Shown: in pieces, positions 1-8,550 of the stretch
Layout of the letters: every line of letters begins with the position of its first letter
Position numbering within the stretch: the stretch's first letter is position 1
Source: a virus
Reading direction: 5' to 3' (one strand)
IMG/VR virus record: IMGVR_UViG_3300026484_000087
Span: 62,001 to 126,000 of that record
Length of the DNA: 64,000 nucleotides
Notes under the pieces: generated by a model
Told to the model about the DNA's origin: nothing
Seen by the model: the letters and a program-made list of their open reading frames with translations, nothing else
Database searches by the model: none
Position numbers and translations under genes: made by a program

Positions 1-199
1 TAAGATAACCGCCTTTCATATGTCCACAATCACATGCTGGGACCATTGAAATAGTGTTATCATCATATACTGTTAAAAGTGCATTTGTTATTCTCTCTCT
101 ATCTTCTATAGAATAGTATTTAACATCATTAAGTACTATTTTATCACCTGTTGTTTCTTTATAATAAGTGTCAAGATTTTTTAATCTTTGAAATATCAT
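1..199 (-). CDS. N-terminal fragment, possible phage RNA polymerase beta-prime subunit
   Basis: The reading frame begins at an ATG (197-199) preceded by AAGGAGAATAAG and runs off the left edge after 66 codons. The visible N-terminus contains a hydrophobic strand, then P-A-C-D-C-G-H-M-K-G-G. A CxCG(x)3G cluster near the N-terminus recalls the first half of the zinc-binding element of multisubunit RNA polymerase beta-prime subunits carried by phiKZ-type jumbo phages. The second CxxC pair that would support this lies outside the window, so the function is inference. The gene sits directly behind a copy of the recurrent promoter-hairpin element (224-258). It could instead be any zinc-binding phage protein. 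Confidence 0.45.
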   Translation of the reverse strand, partial: MIFQRLKNLDTYYKETTGDKIVLNDVKYYSIEDRERITNALLTVYDDNTISMVPACDCGHMKGGYL

Positions 200-223
200 C
201 TTATTCTCCTTGGGTTATTTATT

Positions 224-262
224 GATACTGCCTAGTACCTACTTTAATAATATATGGTTATG
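224..262 (-). promoter_or_regulatory. Promoter-hairpin element P1
   Basis: Read on the minus strand this is CCATATATTATTAAAGTAG followed at once by GGTACT-AGGC-AGTATC, a 6-bp stem with one G-U pair and a 4-base loop. It lies between two minus-strand genes and points at the gene starting at 199. The same core plus hairpin recurs about a dozen times in the window, always upstream of a minus-strand gene. Confidence 0.6.
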
Positions 263-268
263 ATATAT

Positions 269-661
269 TTACTTAATATTTAATCTACCTGCTTCCATTA
301 CTGGGATGTTCGCTTCAGTAGGCACATATATAATCTTTTCAATATTACCATTATTTAATGCTTCTCCAAATGCACCTAAGAACTCTTGATATCTGTACTC
401 TGGATATTTCTTTGCAGCCTCACCAACTATTTTAATTGCTTGTGCTCTAAGCTTTGATGCCTCTAGTTCACCCCTAGCCTGTTCAATTTGTATTTGTCTA
501 GATTGAGTAGCCTCTGCTAACTTGGCTCTACCTGACATCTCCATAGACCAAACCTTATATTTAGGTATTATAAACATTAATGTCGCAATACAAACCATTA
601 TTAAAATACCATATGCAATTAGATCAACCCTTACCATAAACTCTTTTTCATTATTATTCAT
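269..661 (-). CDS. Short SPFH/prohibitin-like membrane-anchored protein
   Basis: A 130-residue protein starting at 661, where ATG follows AAAGGAAAAAAGAAG; an upstream in-frame start at 703 has no such site. Residues about 13-35 form one transmembrane segment. Then comes an alanine/glutamate-rich helix resembling the C-terminal helical arm of SPFH (prohibitin/HflK) proteins: EAAKKYPEYRYQEFLGAFGEAL followed by IIYVPTEANIPVMEAGR. The globular SPFH domain itself is absent, so only the membrane anchor and arm remain. It is probably inserted in the inner membrane, where it might oligomerise or modulate host FtsH/HflKC. That role is inference; the helix and membrane segment are seen directly. Confidence 0.6.
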   Translation of the reverse strand: MNNNEKEFMVRVDLIAYGILIMVCIATLMFIIPKYKVWSMEMSGRAKLAEATQSRQIQIEQARGELEASKLRAQAIKIVGEAAKKYPEYRYQEFLGAFGEALNNGNIEKIIYVPTEANIPVMEAGRLNIK

Positions 662-737
662 CTTCTTTTTTCCTTTATAAATTAAACTAAAAAATAAAGA
701 CAAGCTTGGTAATAAATACCAAACTTATCTTAAACTA

Positions 738-2651
738 TTATTGAAATCTGTTAAAACCTGCAGTAGCATATGGTGTTTGGTAAGAATTACCACCAGCAAA
801 TGATCTTGCAAAGTCAGCAGATTGTTGACCAATACCTGCACCAGATAAGTAATTACCAATAGCAGCAATAGAACTTTGTTCTGTAAACTGTACTTCTGGA
901 TCATATCTAGTCTCGAAACCAGCTGAAGCACATGCACTAGATAACGTTTGGATAAATTTACTAGAGAATGTAACTCTTGTAGCTTTACCAGAAATCTCTG
1001 CATTTGGAATAAGCTTGCTGATGATATCAACTTTAGTAATGAATGGATCAATACCAGAAACAGATTGTGGAACATTTGAAAGAGTCCATTTGTTAATGTT
1101 TTCACTAACTTGGTTTGGAGCACTTAATGTAGCAATTGCACTTAAGTCTAGATCTCTAATATCTCTAGATGCACCATCTTTATCTGTCCATGTACCTGTT
1201 GGAATATTAACACCATCATTAAGGAAGATCTCATTAGCTGGGAAATTATGTGGGAATGCCCCATTTGTTAACCATACAGCTGTAGATAAAATCTCTTGAG
1301 CTGCAGCATATTTCTTATCACCAACATCACTGTTAGCTGGAGCAGCAGCAACACCAAAGATTGAAGCAAAGTTACTATATGTACCATAAGCATCGATATC
1401 AATACTGAACATAGCATCTAGCGAATACATTTGTTTAATAAGACTGAATAACTCTTGAGAGTTTAGTTTAGAATCTCTTAAATCTAATGGTTCACCAAAT
1501 CCACTGCTATTATTTTCTAAGTTAGTAGAAATATTCAACTTACCAATATCGTGTAGTTGATCATTTGGTTTTGGAGCAACTGCAGCAAGCCACATATTTG
1601 GTCTAACCATAACAACTGATGAGATGATTGCCAATAAAGCATAACCTGTTGTAGGCATATCTGTATCCATAGATGTTAGAATAACATGTGGTCTAAGTCT
1701 GATCATAGATGTAGAGGCTGCTCCAGGTAATGCTTGAACAGTAAACTCTTCTTGCATAGCATCTACAAAACCTGTAGTTTTACAAACTCTTGTTCTATTG
1801 TTTTGTAGGTTAAGAGACTGAGCAACATTTCTGTTATCAATACTATTTAACTCAATTTGCCAATCAGCTCTAATTGGTTTACCTGCAGCATCCATAATTG
1901 TTGTTGGTAATAAGTTACTATCAATTTTAAGATATGCACCTGGAGCTTCTTTAATAGCTTCACTGATATTTAAATCTCTAAACTCTTTGTTAATTTTACC
2001 AATTTCTACTAAACATGCATTGTATGCAATAGAGGCAATTGGTCTTAAAGCAGCTGGACTGATGTCATTGTTGTAGTAAGGGATAACAACACCATCAACA
2101 GAGTAAAAGTTATAGTGATCACCATAAACTTTCTTAAGAGTATCTTTGATCTCGTTAAATAGTACAACGTCAATAGCATCTGATGCAACATAGATATCAT
2201 TAATTTTATTTTGATTGTAACTTCTTGCCAAGTTGTTATACTCTTGCATTACAGTTGCAGCATCAAGTGGTTTTCTACCCGTACCCTCTAATTGCATAAT
2301 GAAATAGGCAACCTTATTACTCTTAGCAATACTAACAATAACTGCACTATATGCTAAATTAGATTTAACTTCTCTATCAAGTACTGTAACTTTAGCTTGA
2401 TATCCATTACCAGCTTCAGAACTATAAATTGTTTTAAGTTCTTCACTCAACTTGTTAAGATATTCTGAACCTAACCCAGAAGCCATTGTGCTGAATTTCT
2501 TACCGCCAAATGTTAATACTGGCGTATTATCAACTACTGTCTCACTCTTTGGCATTGCACTACCTATTTGACTATTGATATCCAATTCAATTTTAGCTTT
2601 ATCATTAGCACCTGTTTCTACTTGTTCGTTGTTTCCTGTATGTACTGCCAT
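738..2651 (-). CDS. Large, probably abundant virion structural protein
   Basis: A 637-residue protein with a strong ribosome site (AAGGAGATAGT ATG) and no signal peptide. Composition is alanine, serine and asparagine rich, with a glycine/serine/glutamine-rich C-terminal tail, like a jumbo-phage virion protein. Codon choice looks like that of the sheath and tube genes, which suggests high expression. I cannot match it to a named family; a capsid, baseplate or tail-associated role are all possible. It is monocistronic, driven from the variant promoter at 2711-2745, with a 16-base palindrome in its 5' leader (2671-2686). Confidence 0.5.
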   Translation of the reverse strand: MAVHTGNNEQVETGANDKAKIELDINSQIGSAMPKSETVVDNTPVLTFGGKKFSTMASGLGSEYLNKLSEELKTIYSSEAGNGYQAKVTVLDREVKSNLAYSAVIVSIAKSNKVAYFIMQLEGTGRKPLDAATVMQEYNNLARSYNQNKINDIYVASDAIDVVLFNEIKDTLKKVYGDHYNFYSVDGVVIPYYNNDISPAALRPIASIAYNACLVEIGKINKEFRDLNISEAIKEAPGAYLKIDSNLLPTTIMDAAGKPIRADWQIELNSIDNRNVAQSLNLQNNRTRVCKTTGFVDAMQEEFTVQALPGAASTSMIRLRPHVILTSMDTDMPTTGYALLAIISSVVMVRPNMWLAAVAPKPNDQLHDIGKLNISTNLENNSSGFGEPLDLRDSKLNSQELFSLIKQMYSLDAMFSIDIDAYGTYSNFASIFGVAAAPANSDVGDKKYAAAQEILSTAVWLTNGAFPHNFPANEIFLNDGVNIPTGTWTDKDGASRDIRDLDLSAIATLSAPNQVSENINKWTLSNVPQSVSGIDPFITKVDIISKLIPNAEISGKATRVTFSSKFIQTLSSACASAGFETRYDPEVQFTEQSSIAAIGNYLSGAGIGQQSADFARSFAGGNSYQTPYATAGFNRFQ

Positions 2652-2670
2652 ACTATCTCCTTGTTTTAAG

Positions 2671-2693
2671 TTCTTTTCGAAAAGAATTTTTTT
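2671..2693. other. Palindrome in 5' leader of the large virion gene
   Basis: TTCTTTTCGAAAAGAA (2671-2686) is a perfect 16-base inverted repeat followed by seven T on the plus strand. On the minus strand it lies between promoter P9 and the ribosome site of the gene starting at 2651, so it may shape or stabilise that leader. On the plus strand it would resemble a weak terminator, but no plus-strand gene ends here. Confidence 0.4.
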
Positions 2694-2710
2694 AGATCAG
2701 AGGACATTAA

Positions 2711-2758
2711 GATCCTACTGTCTACTTAAATAATATATACGTATAGTTTTTTTAAAAC
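2711..2758 (-). promoter_or_regulatory. Promoter element P9 (virion-gene variant)
   Basis: Plus-strand text is gtctacttaaataatatata-like followed by cgtata and, a little further, ttttaaaaccca. The same extended block occurs at 61711-61755 upstream of two other virion genes, so it looks like a subclass of the minus-strand element. On the minus strand it reads TATATATTATTTAAGTAGAC and is 60-90 bases upstream of the start at 2651. The downstream hairpin is weaker here than in the other copies. Confidence 0.5.
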
Positions 2759-2796
2759 CCACATTTACATTAAATAGCCGTCATGTATACTAAACA

Positions 2797-2814
2797 CGTA
2801 TCTAAGAAGATACG
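2797..2814. other. Hairpin in the 2652-2958 divergent intergenic region
   Basis: CGTATCT-AAGA-AGATACG is a perfect 7-bp stem with a 4-base loop. The 307-base interval between the diverging genes at 2651 and 2959 holds this stem, promoter P9 and otherwise AT-rich sequence. I see no additional gene in it. The stem resembles the GATAC/GTATC hairpins of the promoter elements and could be a plus-strand leader structure or an operator. Confidence 0.4.
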
Positions 2815-2958
2815 AGAAAAGTTTTTTACTTTCAATATATAGGCTTAATTATAAAAAGAATTTTTTAAACCTCTATATTATTTCATTAATATACCTTGTT
2901 TAAAAAAAATATTTAGACAGTGTGCGTTAATTTGATAATTAATATAAAAGGAAAGATA

Positions 2959-4047
2959 ATGATTAATCTATTTTATAGAAAAGATATGTTAAGTACCCCA
3001 TCTATTAAAGATAATAGATTAAGATATCTTAGAGAAAGATTCAATACTGAGTTAACAAATATAACTGAATACTACCATAATAGAAACAGTAAAGTTAAAA
3101 ACGACAATATCTTAGTTGGCATAATAACTACTGTTTGTCCAAACATAGATTTGAATATATGGGAATTTCTTAGAATATTGGATTCTACCGCATTATATAA
3201 TACCAAAACTTTTGGTATAGTAAGCAATGTAAATAAAGGCTATATACATAATGATACACTATTTAAACATAATAGCAAAGAGATCTATATCTATGATGAT
3301 TCTGACATAGATTATGACATTATAGAAAATACATGGAAGGACCTTAAACCATTAAGGATACTAAGACATGACTCTACTGATTTAAATTTTAAAATTCCAT
3401 CTGATAGATATGGTCTTGAAGAAGATACTCTTACTGTATGTAGTATAGATATAAAATTATTGTGCTTGCAGTATCGTTATTGGGCTATAGAAAGACTATA
3501 CAATGATTTTGATATAGACCCAGCATATTTTATTTATAGATATGTTTATACTAACACAACATCAGACTTTATGGATCTGGCTATATTAGAAAGATTTGAT
3601 TATATTATTAATGGTAAAGATATACCAATATATAAAAACCATCATCCCTTTAACATAATAGATTTAAACACTAAGATAGATAGTGTTTTAAATAATGTAT
3701 CTAAACATATAAAGCATGAGAATAAGACATATAACAATATGCTATCAAACATACCCTTATTATATAATGGTACTGCTAGAGAATTCCTATTGATAAAAAA
3801 TATCATGCCAAATAAACAATCACTATGGGCCATAGTTTTATCTAGAATAGATTTCATTACTTTACTTATGGATCTTAGTTCTGATAAAACCCTAAGAGCA
3901 AATAAAGATACAATAAATGATCTATTAATATTATTTAAAAAGATTGATCGTGAGAACAATCTAGATGTACTTGATAATTACCCATATCTAAAAGTACAAT
4001 ATGAATTATCATATGACATTATAAAAGAACAAATAGGAGAGCGATAA
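2959..4047 (+). CDS. Unknown protein, first gene of GGDEF operon
   Basis: A 362-residue protein of unknown function. I chose the start at 2959 because AAAGGAAAGATA precedes that ATG; an in-frame start 13 codons upstream lacks a site. The protein is rich in asparagine, aspartate, isoleucine and tyrosine, is mostly helical in character, and shows no membrane segment or recognised motif. Its stop overlaps the next start by one base (TAATG at 4045-4049), so the two are probably translated in a coupled fashion. Large soluble proteins of this type in jumbo phages are often virion components, but nothing here proves that. Confidence 0.7.
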   Translation: MINLFYRKDMLSTPSIKDNRLRYLRERFNTELTNITEYYHNRNSKVKNDNILVGIITTVCPNIDLNIWEFLRILDSTALYNTKTFGIVSNVNKGYIHNDTLFKHNSKEIYIYDDSDIDYDIIENTWKDLKPLRILRHDSTDLNFKIPSDRYGLEEDTLTVCSIDIKLLCLQYRYWAIERLYNDFDIDPAYFIYRYVYTNTTSDFMDLAILERFDYIINGKDIPIYKNHHPFNIIDLNTKIDSVLNNVSKHIKHENKTYNNMLSNIPLLYNGTAREFLLIKNIMPNKQSLWAIVLSRIDFITLLMDLSSDKTLRANKDTINDLLILFKKIDRENNLDVLDNYPYLKVQYELSYDIIKEQIGER

Positions 4048-4847
4048 TGAACGCAATAAACAAACTGTTATCAGAGATAAAATTTCAAATACCATCTGAT
4101 ATTTTAAATTTAGCTTTTATGGATACCCAAAATTATAGAAATACTGTAACAAGTATAGATGACCAAATAATGACTGACGTTATAAGAAAAAGATTAATGG
4201 TGGATTTAAACCTATCTAGTCAAGAAACTTTAAATGTTCCATTACAATCATGTACCTTATTATATCATGATACCGTTAAGACTGCTTATCAAATACCAAA
4301 AAGTATAACTAATGGTAGGAGTATTGTATCTGTACATAATATGTTATCTGGATACCACATGCACGGCGACTCAATGCTAACAAATCATCAATTATCTGGT
4401 AGCACTATATTAGACAACAGTATAGGTTTAATGAATAGTCTAGACAATGTTAACTTAAGACAAACTTCAAGGGTGGATTTAATTGGGGAGAACACTGTAC
4501 TTATAGACATGGGAATGTTAGACAATCTTGCTGCTAATATAAGCGTAGTTGTAGAAAATGATTATAACTTAAACAACATCAATCCTAGGGCGTATGGTGC
4601 TTTAAGTCATCTGGCTGTACTTATAACCAAAGCATATATATATAATACTATGGTTGTAAAGATAAATAAGGGACAGATATATGCTGGACATGAGTTATCT
4701 ATTATAAAAGATATAGTTGATGAATATAAAGATGCCGAAGAACTTTATAGAGAATACTACAATACTGTGTGGAAAAAAATAGCGTTTATGCAAAATAACC
4801 ATAATATGGATAAATTCATAACTTCAATGTTTGGGAACGTTATATAA
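4047..4847 (+). CDS. Unknown protein, second gene of GGDEF operon
   Basis: A 266-residue soluble protein with no recognised motif. It begins by TAATG overlap with the preceding gene and ends by an identical TAATG overlap with the GGDEF gene, so all three are one translational unit. The middle contains histidine/methionine-rich and asparagine-rich stretches (around residues 95-150), and the C-terminal third is predicted helical. A structural or regulatory partner of its neighbours is possible. I do not recognise the family. Confidence 0.7.
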   Translation: MNAINKLLSEIKFQIPSDILNLAFMDTQNYRNTVTSIDDQIMTDVIRKRLMVDLNLSSQETLNVPLQSCTLLYHDTVKTAYQIPKSITNGRSIVSVHNMLSGYHMHGDSMLTNHQLSGSTILDNSIGLMNSLDNVNLRQTSRVDLIGENTVLIDMGMLDNLAANISVVVENDYNLNNINPRAYGALSHLAVLITKAYIYNTMVVKINKGQIYAGHELSIIKDIVDEYKDAEELYREYYNTVWKKIAFMQNNHNMDKFITSMFGNVI

Positions 4848-5359
4848 TGAAAAATGACCTACTTATAGAGCAGTATGAATCAGAAATAAAAAGACTTAAA
4901 GAAGAAATCCTTAAGTATAAATATGATAACCTAACAAGACTACCTTTAAGATCTGATTTCATACAGCATATGGATAATTTGCTAAATGAAGTTAAAATGT
5001 TTCATAGACATTTTATATTCATAATGATTGATGTAAACGATTTAAAAAAGATAAATACAGATTTTGGTTATGTGTATGGTGATGCCTATATAAAAAGAGT
5101 TGCTAACGATTTAATATCCACTTTCAACGAGTATAATATCTACAGAATTGGTGGTGATGAATTCTGCATGGTTAAAGTTGGAAACAATATATCACAAACT
5201 GTTGGTAAACTTAATGAGTTAAGCAATATATCATATGGTGTTGTTGAATCTAAAAAGATAAAACATTCACATCTAGATACCAAAAAAATGATAGAAATAG
5301 CAGATAGAATTATTAAACGTAAGAAAAGAAAAATCAAAAAAAGAAAGAGTGATGTTTAA
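4847..5359 (+). CDS. GGDEF-domain protein, putative diguanylate cyclase
   Basis: A 170-residue protein: a short N-terminal coiled coil (about 8-26), then a compact complete GGDEF domain. Visible landmarks are DNLTRLPLR (27-35, the DxLTxLPxR entry), the metal aspartate in MIDVNDLKKIN (D62), N70 and D79 (INTDFGYVYGD), which correspond to the GTP-contacting residues of PleD-like cyclases, and RIGGDEF (100-106). The family makes c-di-GMP from two GTP. The RxxD inhibitory site normally just before GGDEF is absent, so feedback inhibition is unlikely. The C-terminal part is short but retains SYGVV and IADRIIKRKKR, equivalent to the SxGxA and ADxALYxAK segments, then a lysine-rich tail. No sensor domain is fused. 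Activity is inferred from residue conservation. Confidence 0.85.
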   Translation: MKNDLLIEQYESEIKRLKEEILKYKYDNLTRLPLRSDFIQHMDNLLNEVKMFHRHFIFIMIDVNDLKKINTDFGYVYGDAYIKRVANDLISTFNEYNIYRIGGDEFCMVKVGNNISQTVGKLNELSNISYGVVESKKIKHSHLDTKKMIEIADRIIKRKKRKIKKRKSDV

Positions 5360-5373
5360 TCATCATTCTTTCT
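5342..5373 (+). terminator. Hairpin after the GGDEF gene
   Basis: A 13-bp stem (AGAAAGAGTGATG pairing with CATCATTCTTTCT, one G-T wobble) with a 6-base loop overlaps the stop of the GGDEF gene. There is no long T-run after it, so it may be a weak terminator or a processing site between that operon and the helicase gene at 5416. Confidence 0.45.
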
Positions 5374-5415
5374 ATTAATCTTAACTATTTTATGATTAAA
5401 CAAAAGGATAAAATA

Positions 5416-8400
5416 ATGTTCGATAATATAAAAATTAAACATGATGAAAAAAAAGATATCTATACTATAAATGCAACATTTGGTGCTAGATTTAAACGTT
5501 ATATGGAAAAGAACATTCTAAACTCAAAGAGAATGAAACAGCTATTTATAACTTATGGTCCTTTCGAAATATCATTCTATGGCTTCTTTGCATTGGAGGT
5601 AAGAACTGTTCTTGTGGCTTTTAATGAATTAGGGTTTTCAAATATAAACGTTAGATTAATAACTAAAGTTATAGAAGCCATAGAAAACAATACATGGTTA
5701 GCAGATATGGATAAAGAATATAAAGATGATTTCGATTACTCTATAATTAAGGACTTACTTAAATTTTCTATACTTGAACATCAAGATGATTGGTTCAAAG
5801 AGTATAATGCAGTTAAGAGAAGAATGCATTATAGAGGAAGATTACTAGATGCTGCACCTGGTACTGGTAAAGCACTAAAATTTACAACGAAAGTATTGAC
5901 ACCAACTGGATGGACTCCTATATATAAACTTAATGTAGGTGATGATGTTATAGGGCCAGATGATACGATAAATAAAGTAACTGGAGTTTACCCACAAGGA
6001 AAGAGGGAATTATTTAGATTTAGATTTAAAGATGGTAGAACAATTGATGCTGATTCTAATCATCTATGGAGAATATTTAATAGAAATGGTAGAAAAGAAA
6101 AAGTTACCATATCTACAACTTCAGAAATAATGGATATGATGAATAAATATAGTAATAAAAATTTATACATTGAATTGTTTCAACCTGATTTTAATAAAAA
6201 ATCTAAAGATTTATTAATAGACCCGTATTTACTTGGGTATCTAATAGGTAACGGATCTTTAACAACGGATATAAAATTCTCTGCTAATGATAAATTCATA
6301 GTTGATAAAATTGATAATATTGTAAAAGATAAGAATTTTTCAATTAAGTACCTAAACAAATTTGATTATTCAATTGTAGATAATTCAATACATTGTGATA
6401 ATAGATTAAAAAACGATCTGGAAGCATATGGTTTACATGGTAAAGAATCTAACCATAAGTTTATACCTAAAGAGTATTTGGAGGCTGAGAGTTTTGACAG
6501 GTTAGAACTATTAAAAGGTTTAATGGATAGCGATGGAACTACTAATAAAGATGGTTCATTGAGTTATAGTACAACCAACATGGAACTTGCAAACAATATA
6601 ATCTATTTAGTTAGATCTATCGGTGGTATGGCATATATAGACGTTAAATATCCAACATATACTCATAACGACATAAAAAAGAATGGTTTACCAAATTATA
6701 ACATAAACATAAAAGTAAAACATCCTGATGATCTATTATCACTACCCAGAAAAAAAGATAAGGTTAAACATATAAACCAACATAACAATAATCTTAAACT
6801 CAGAATAGAAAGTATTGATAAATTGGACAAGAAATATGAAGCAGTTTGCATATCTGTCGATCATAAAGATAGGTTATTTGTAATTGAGAATTTTGTAGTA
6901 ACTCATAATACCTTCAGCTCTATAGCTACTGCAGAATTGGTTAAATCTAATAAGATATTAGTAGTATGTCCTCTTCCAGCTTTAGATAAGGTATGGGTAA
7001 GTAGTATAGTAGATACTGTATATAAAACACCACAAACTTACTATGTTGTAGGAGATAAAAAGAAAGATTACAATGGTGAACGTTATATATTATGTAACTA
7101 TGAATCTTTAGGAAAGATAGACAAAACTATTCCTTTTATAAAAGGAAAAGATACTACAATCATAGTTGATGAATCGCACAATATGAACGAAACTAATTCT
7201 AAAAGAACTACACTATTACTTAACATATGTAATGCTATAGATTCTGACAATATACTTTTATTGTCTGGTACCCCAATAAAAGCCAGACCTTTGGAAATGT
7301 TACCAATGATAGAATTATTAGATAAACGTTTTACATCTGTTATAAAACATAGATTTATAAAATTATATAAAGCTATGCCCAAGGTATTAGTATCATCTAT
7401 AAGTGAAAGATATACAACCTATAGAACTAAAATTAAAAAGGAAAGTATTAAATTAAAACCAGTTATTACAAAAGAATATCCTTTAAAATTAAAAAATGCC
7501 AAGGAATATACTCTTGATACAATAAGAGATAAAATGAAAGCTTATATAACAAAAAGAAAAGATGAGCTTACTAAAGATATGTTAAAATATAAAAAGACAT
7601 ATTATGATCTTTATAAGAAAGCCAAGGAACTGGCTTTATTTAATAAAACCATTAAAGAAAGAGAATTTAAAGAATATGAAAACAATATAAAAATAATTAT
7701 TGAAATGTATCAAAGACGTAAACTTATGGATATACCTGATAGAATAAAGTTTGCTAATAAATTTGAAAATGATATAATTAGACCACTATTAGATCCAGAA
7801 GAAAAAAAATTATTCGCTGAAGCTAAAACCATAGTTAAATATCTTAATTTAAAACTTCAAGGTGAAGTACTCGGTAATGTTGTTGGTAGAGAAAGAATAA
7901 ATTGCCACATAGACTTAGCTAATGAAATAGACTATAAAAGCATCGTTAATAGTACTTTAAATAAAACTATAGTGTTTAGCAACTATGTTGAGGTCTGTGC
8001 GTCTGCTTATGATAGTTTAAATAAAATAGGATATAAACCACTAAGGGTATATGGAGAATATACAAAACAACTTAATTCTACAGTTACTGACTTTATGGTT
8101 CCTAAAAATGATTTAAATCCATTAGTAGCCACATACAAGAGTTTATCAACTGCTGTACCGTTAATAACAGCTAATGTTATGTTATGTATCGATTTACCGT
8201 TTCGTGAATATGTATTAAATCAAGCGATAAGTAGAATACATAGATTGGGTCAAAATGAGCAAGTTTATGTACATCAAGTACAATTAGATACTGGTGATAT
8301 ACCTAATATAAACAGTAGAAATATAGATATCATAGCATGGTCTGCTGACATGGTTAGTTTAATTACTGGAGAAGAAGTACTTACTGAAGTTATAAAAAAC

Positions 8401-8532
8401 GAAGGTACTGACGAGGGAACATTAAGTGTCGAGGAATTGGCATTTATCGATACGTTTATTATAAATCTTGAAAATAAAAAAATAAAAACATTCGTAGAAG
8501 AGAAAAAAATAGAAATATATGACTTATGGTAG
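5416..8532 (+). CDS. SNF2-family helicase precursor containing an intein
   Basis: A 1038-residue precursor starting at 5416 (AAAGGATAAAATA ATG); an upstream in-frame start at 5392 is poorly placed. The host protein is a superfamily 2 SNF2-like ATPase of about 692 residues. Walker A (PGTGK-T) is interrupted by an intein after Lys152. DESH and SGTP motifs lie in the first RecA lobe, and the signature Q-A-I-S-R-I-H-R-L-G-Q, typical of SNF2 motif VI, lies in the second. A charged helical insertion separates the lobes. SNF2 proteins use ATP to translocate on duplex DNA; in phages they are linked to replication, recombination or displacing bound proteins. Without splicing the ATP site cannot form, so splicing is required for activity. 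Confidence 0.88.
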   Translation: MFDNIKIKHDEKKDIYTINATFGARFKRYMEKNILNSKRMKQLFITYGPFEISFYGFFALEVRTVLVAFNELGFSNINVRLITKVIEAIENNTWLADMDKEYKDDFDYSIIKDLLKFSILEHQDDWFKEYNAVKRRMHYRGRLLDAAPGTGKALKFTTKVLTPTGWTPIYKLNVGDDVIGPDDTINKVTGVYPQGKRELFRFRFKDGRTIDADSNHLWRIFNRNGRKEKVTISTTSEIMDMMNKYSNKNLYIELFQPDFNKKSKDLLIDPYLLGYLIGNGSLTTDIKFSANDKFIVDKIDNIVKDKNFSIKYLNKFDYSIVDNSIHCDNRLKNDLEAYGLHGKESNHKFIPKEYLEAESFDRLELLKGLMDSDGTTNKDGSLSYSTTNMELANNIIYLVRSIGGMAYIDVKYPTYTHNDIKKNGLPNYNINIKVKHPDDLLSLPRKKDKVKHINQHNNNLKLRIESIDKLDKKYEAVCISVDHKDRLFVIENFVVTHNTFSSIATAELVKSNKILVVCPLPALDKVWVSSIVDTVYKTPQTYYVVGDKKKDYNGERYILCNYESLGKIDKTIPFIKGKDTTIIVDESHNMNETNSKRTTLLLNICNAIDSDNILLLSGTPIKARPLEMLPMIELLDKRFTSVIKHRFIKLYKAMPKVLVSSISERYTTYRTKIKKESIKLKPVITKEYPLKLKNAKEYTLDTIRDKMKAYITKRKDELTKDMLKYKKTYYDLYKKAKELALFNKTIKEREFKEYENNIKIIIEMYQRRKLMDIPDRIKFANKFENDIIRPLLDPEEKKLFAEAKTIVKYLNLKLQGEVLGNVVGRERINCHIDLANEIDYKSIVNSTLNKTIVFSNYVEVCASAYDSLNKIGYKPLRVYGEYTKQLNSTVTDFMVPKNDLNPLVATYKSLSTAVPLITANVMLCIDLPFREYVLNQAISRIHRLGQNEQVYVHQVQLDTGDIPNINSRNIDIIAWSADMVSLITGEEVLTEVIKNEGTDEGTLSVEELAFIDTFIINLENKKIKTFVEEKKIEIYDLW
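5872..6909 (+). other. Class 3 (WCT) intein with degenerate LAGLIDADG endonuclease, inserted in Walker A
   Basis: The 346-codon insert begins with Ala (ALKFTTKVLTPTGW...) directly after GTGK and ends with VVTHN before Thr, which restores GTGKT. The first residue is Ala rather than Cys/Ser. The three marks of class 3 inteins are visible: Trp in block B (NHLW), Cys at the block F position (AVCISVD) and Thr before the terminal HN in block G. An internal DOD homing endonuclease shows two LAGLIDADG helices, LLGYLIGNGSL and LLKGLMDSDG. The first has Asn where the catalytic acid is expected, so DNA cleavage may be lost or reduced to nicking. Splicing chemistry follows known class 3 behaviour and is not shown by sequence alone. 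Confidence 0.85.
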
Positions 8533-8550
8533 GATATCCTACCATAAGTC
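8521..8550. terminator. Bidirectional terminator palindrome
   Basis: A perfect 30-base inverted repeat (GACTTATGGTAGGAT and its complement) spans the stop of the plus-strand helicase and the stop of the converging minus-strand DHH gene. Its position and symmetry fit a shared terminator. Confidence 0.75.

Noticed and set aside
725-1123. Minus-strand ORF of 132 codons inside the large virion gene
   Set aside because: It lies in a second frame of a long, well-supported gene with a strong start and has a leucine-rich, low-complexity shadow translation.
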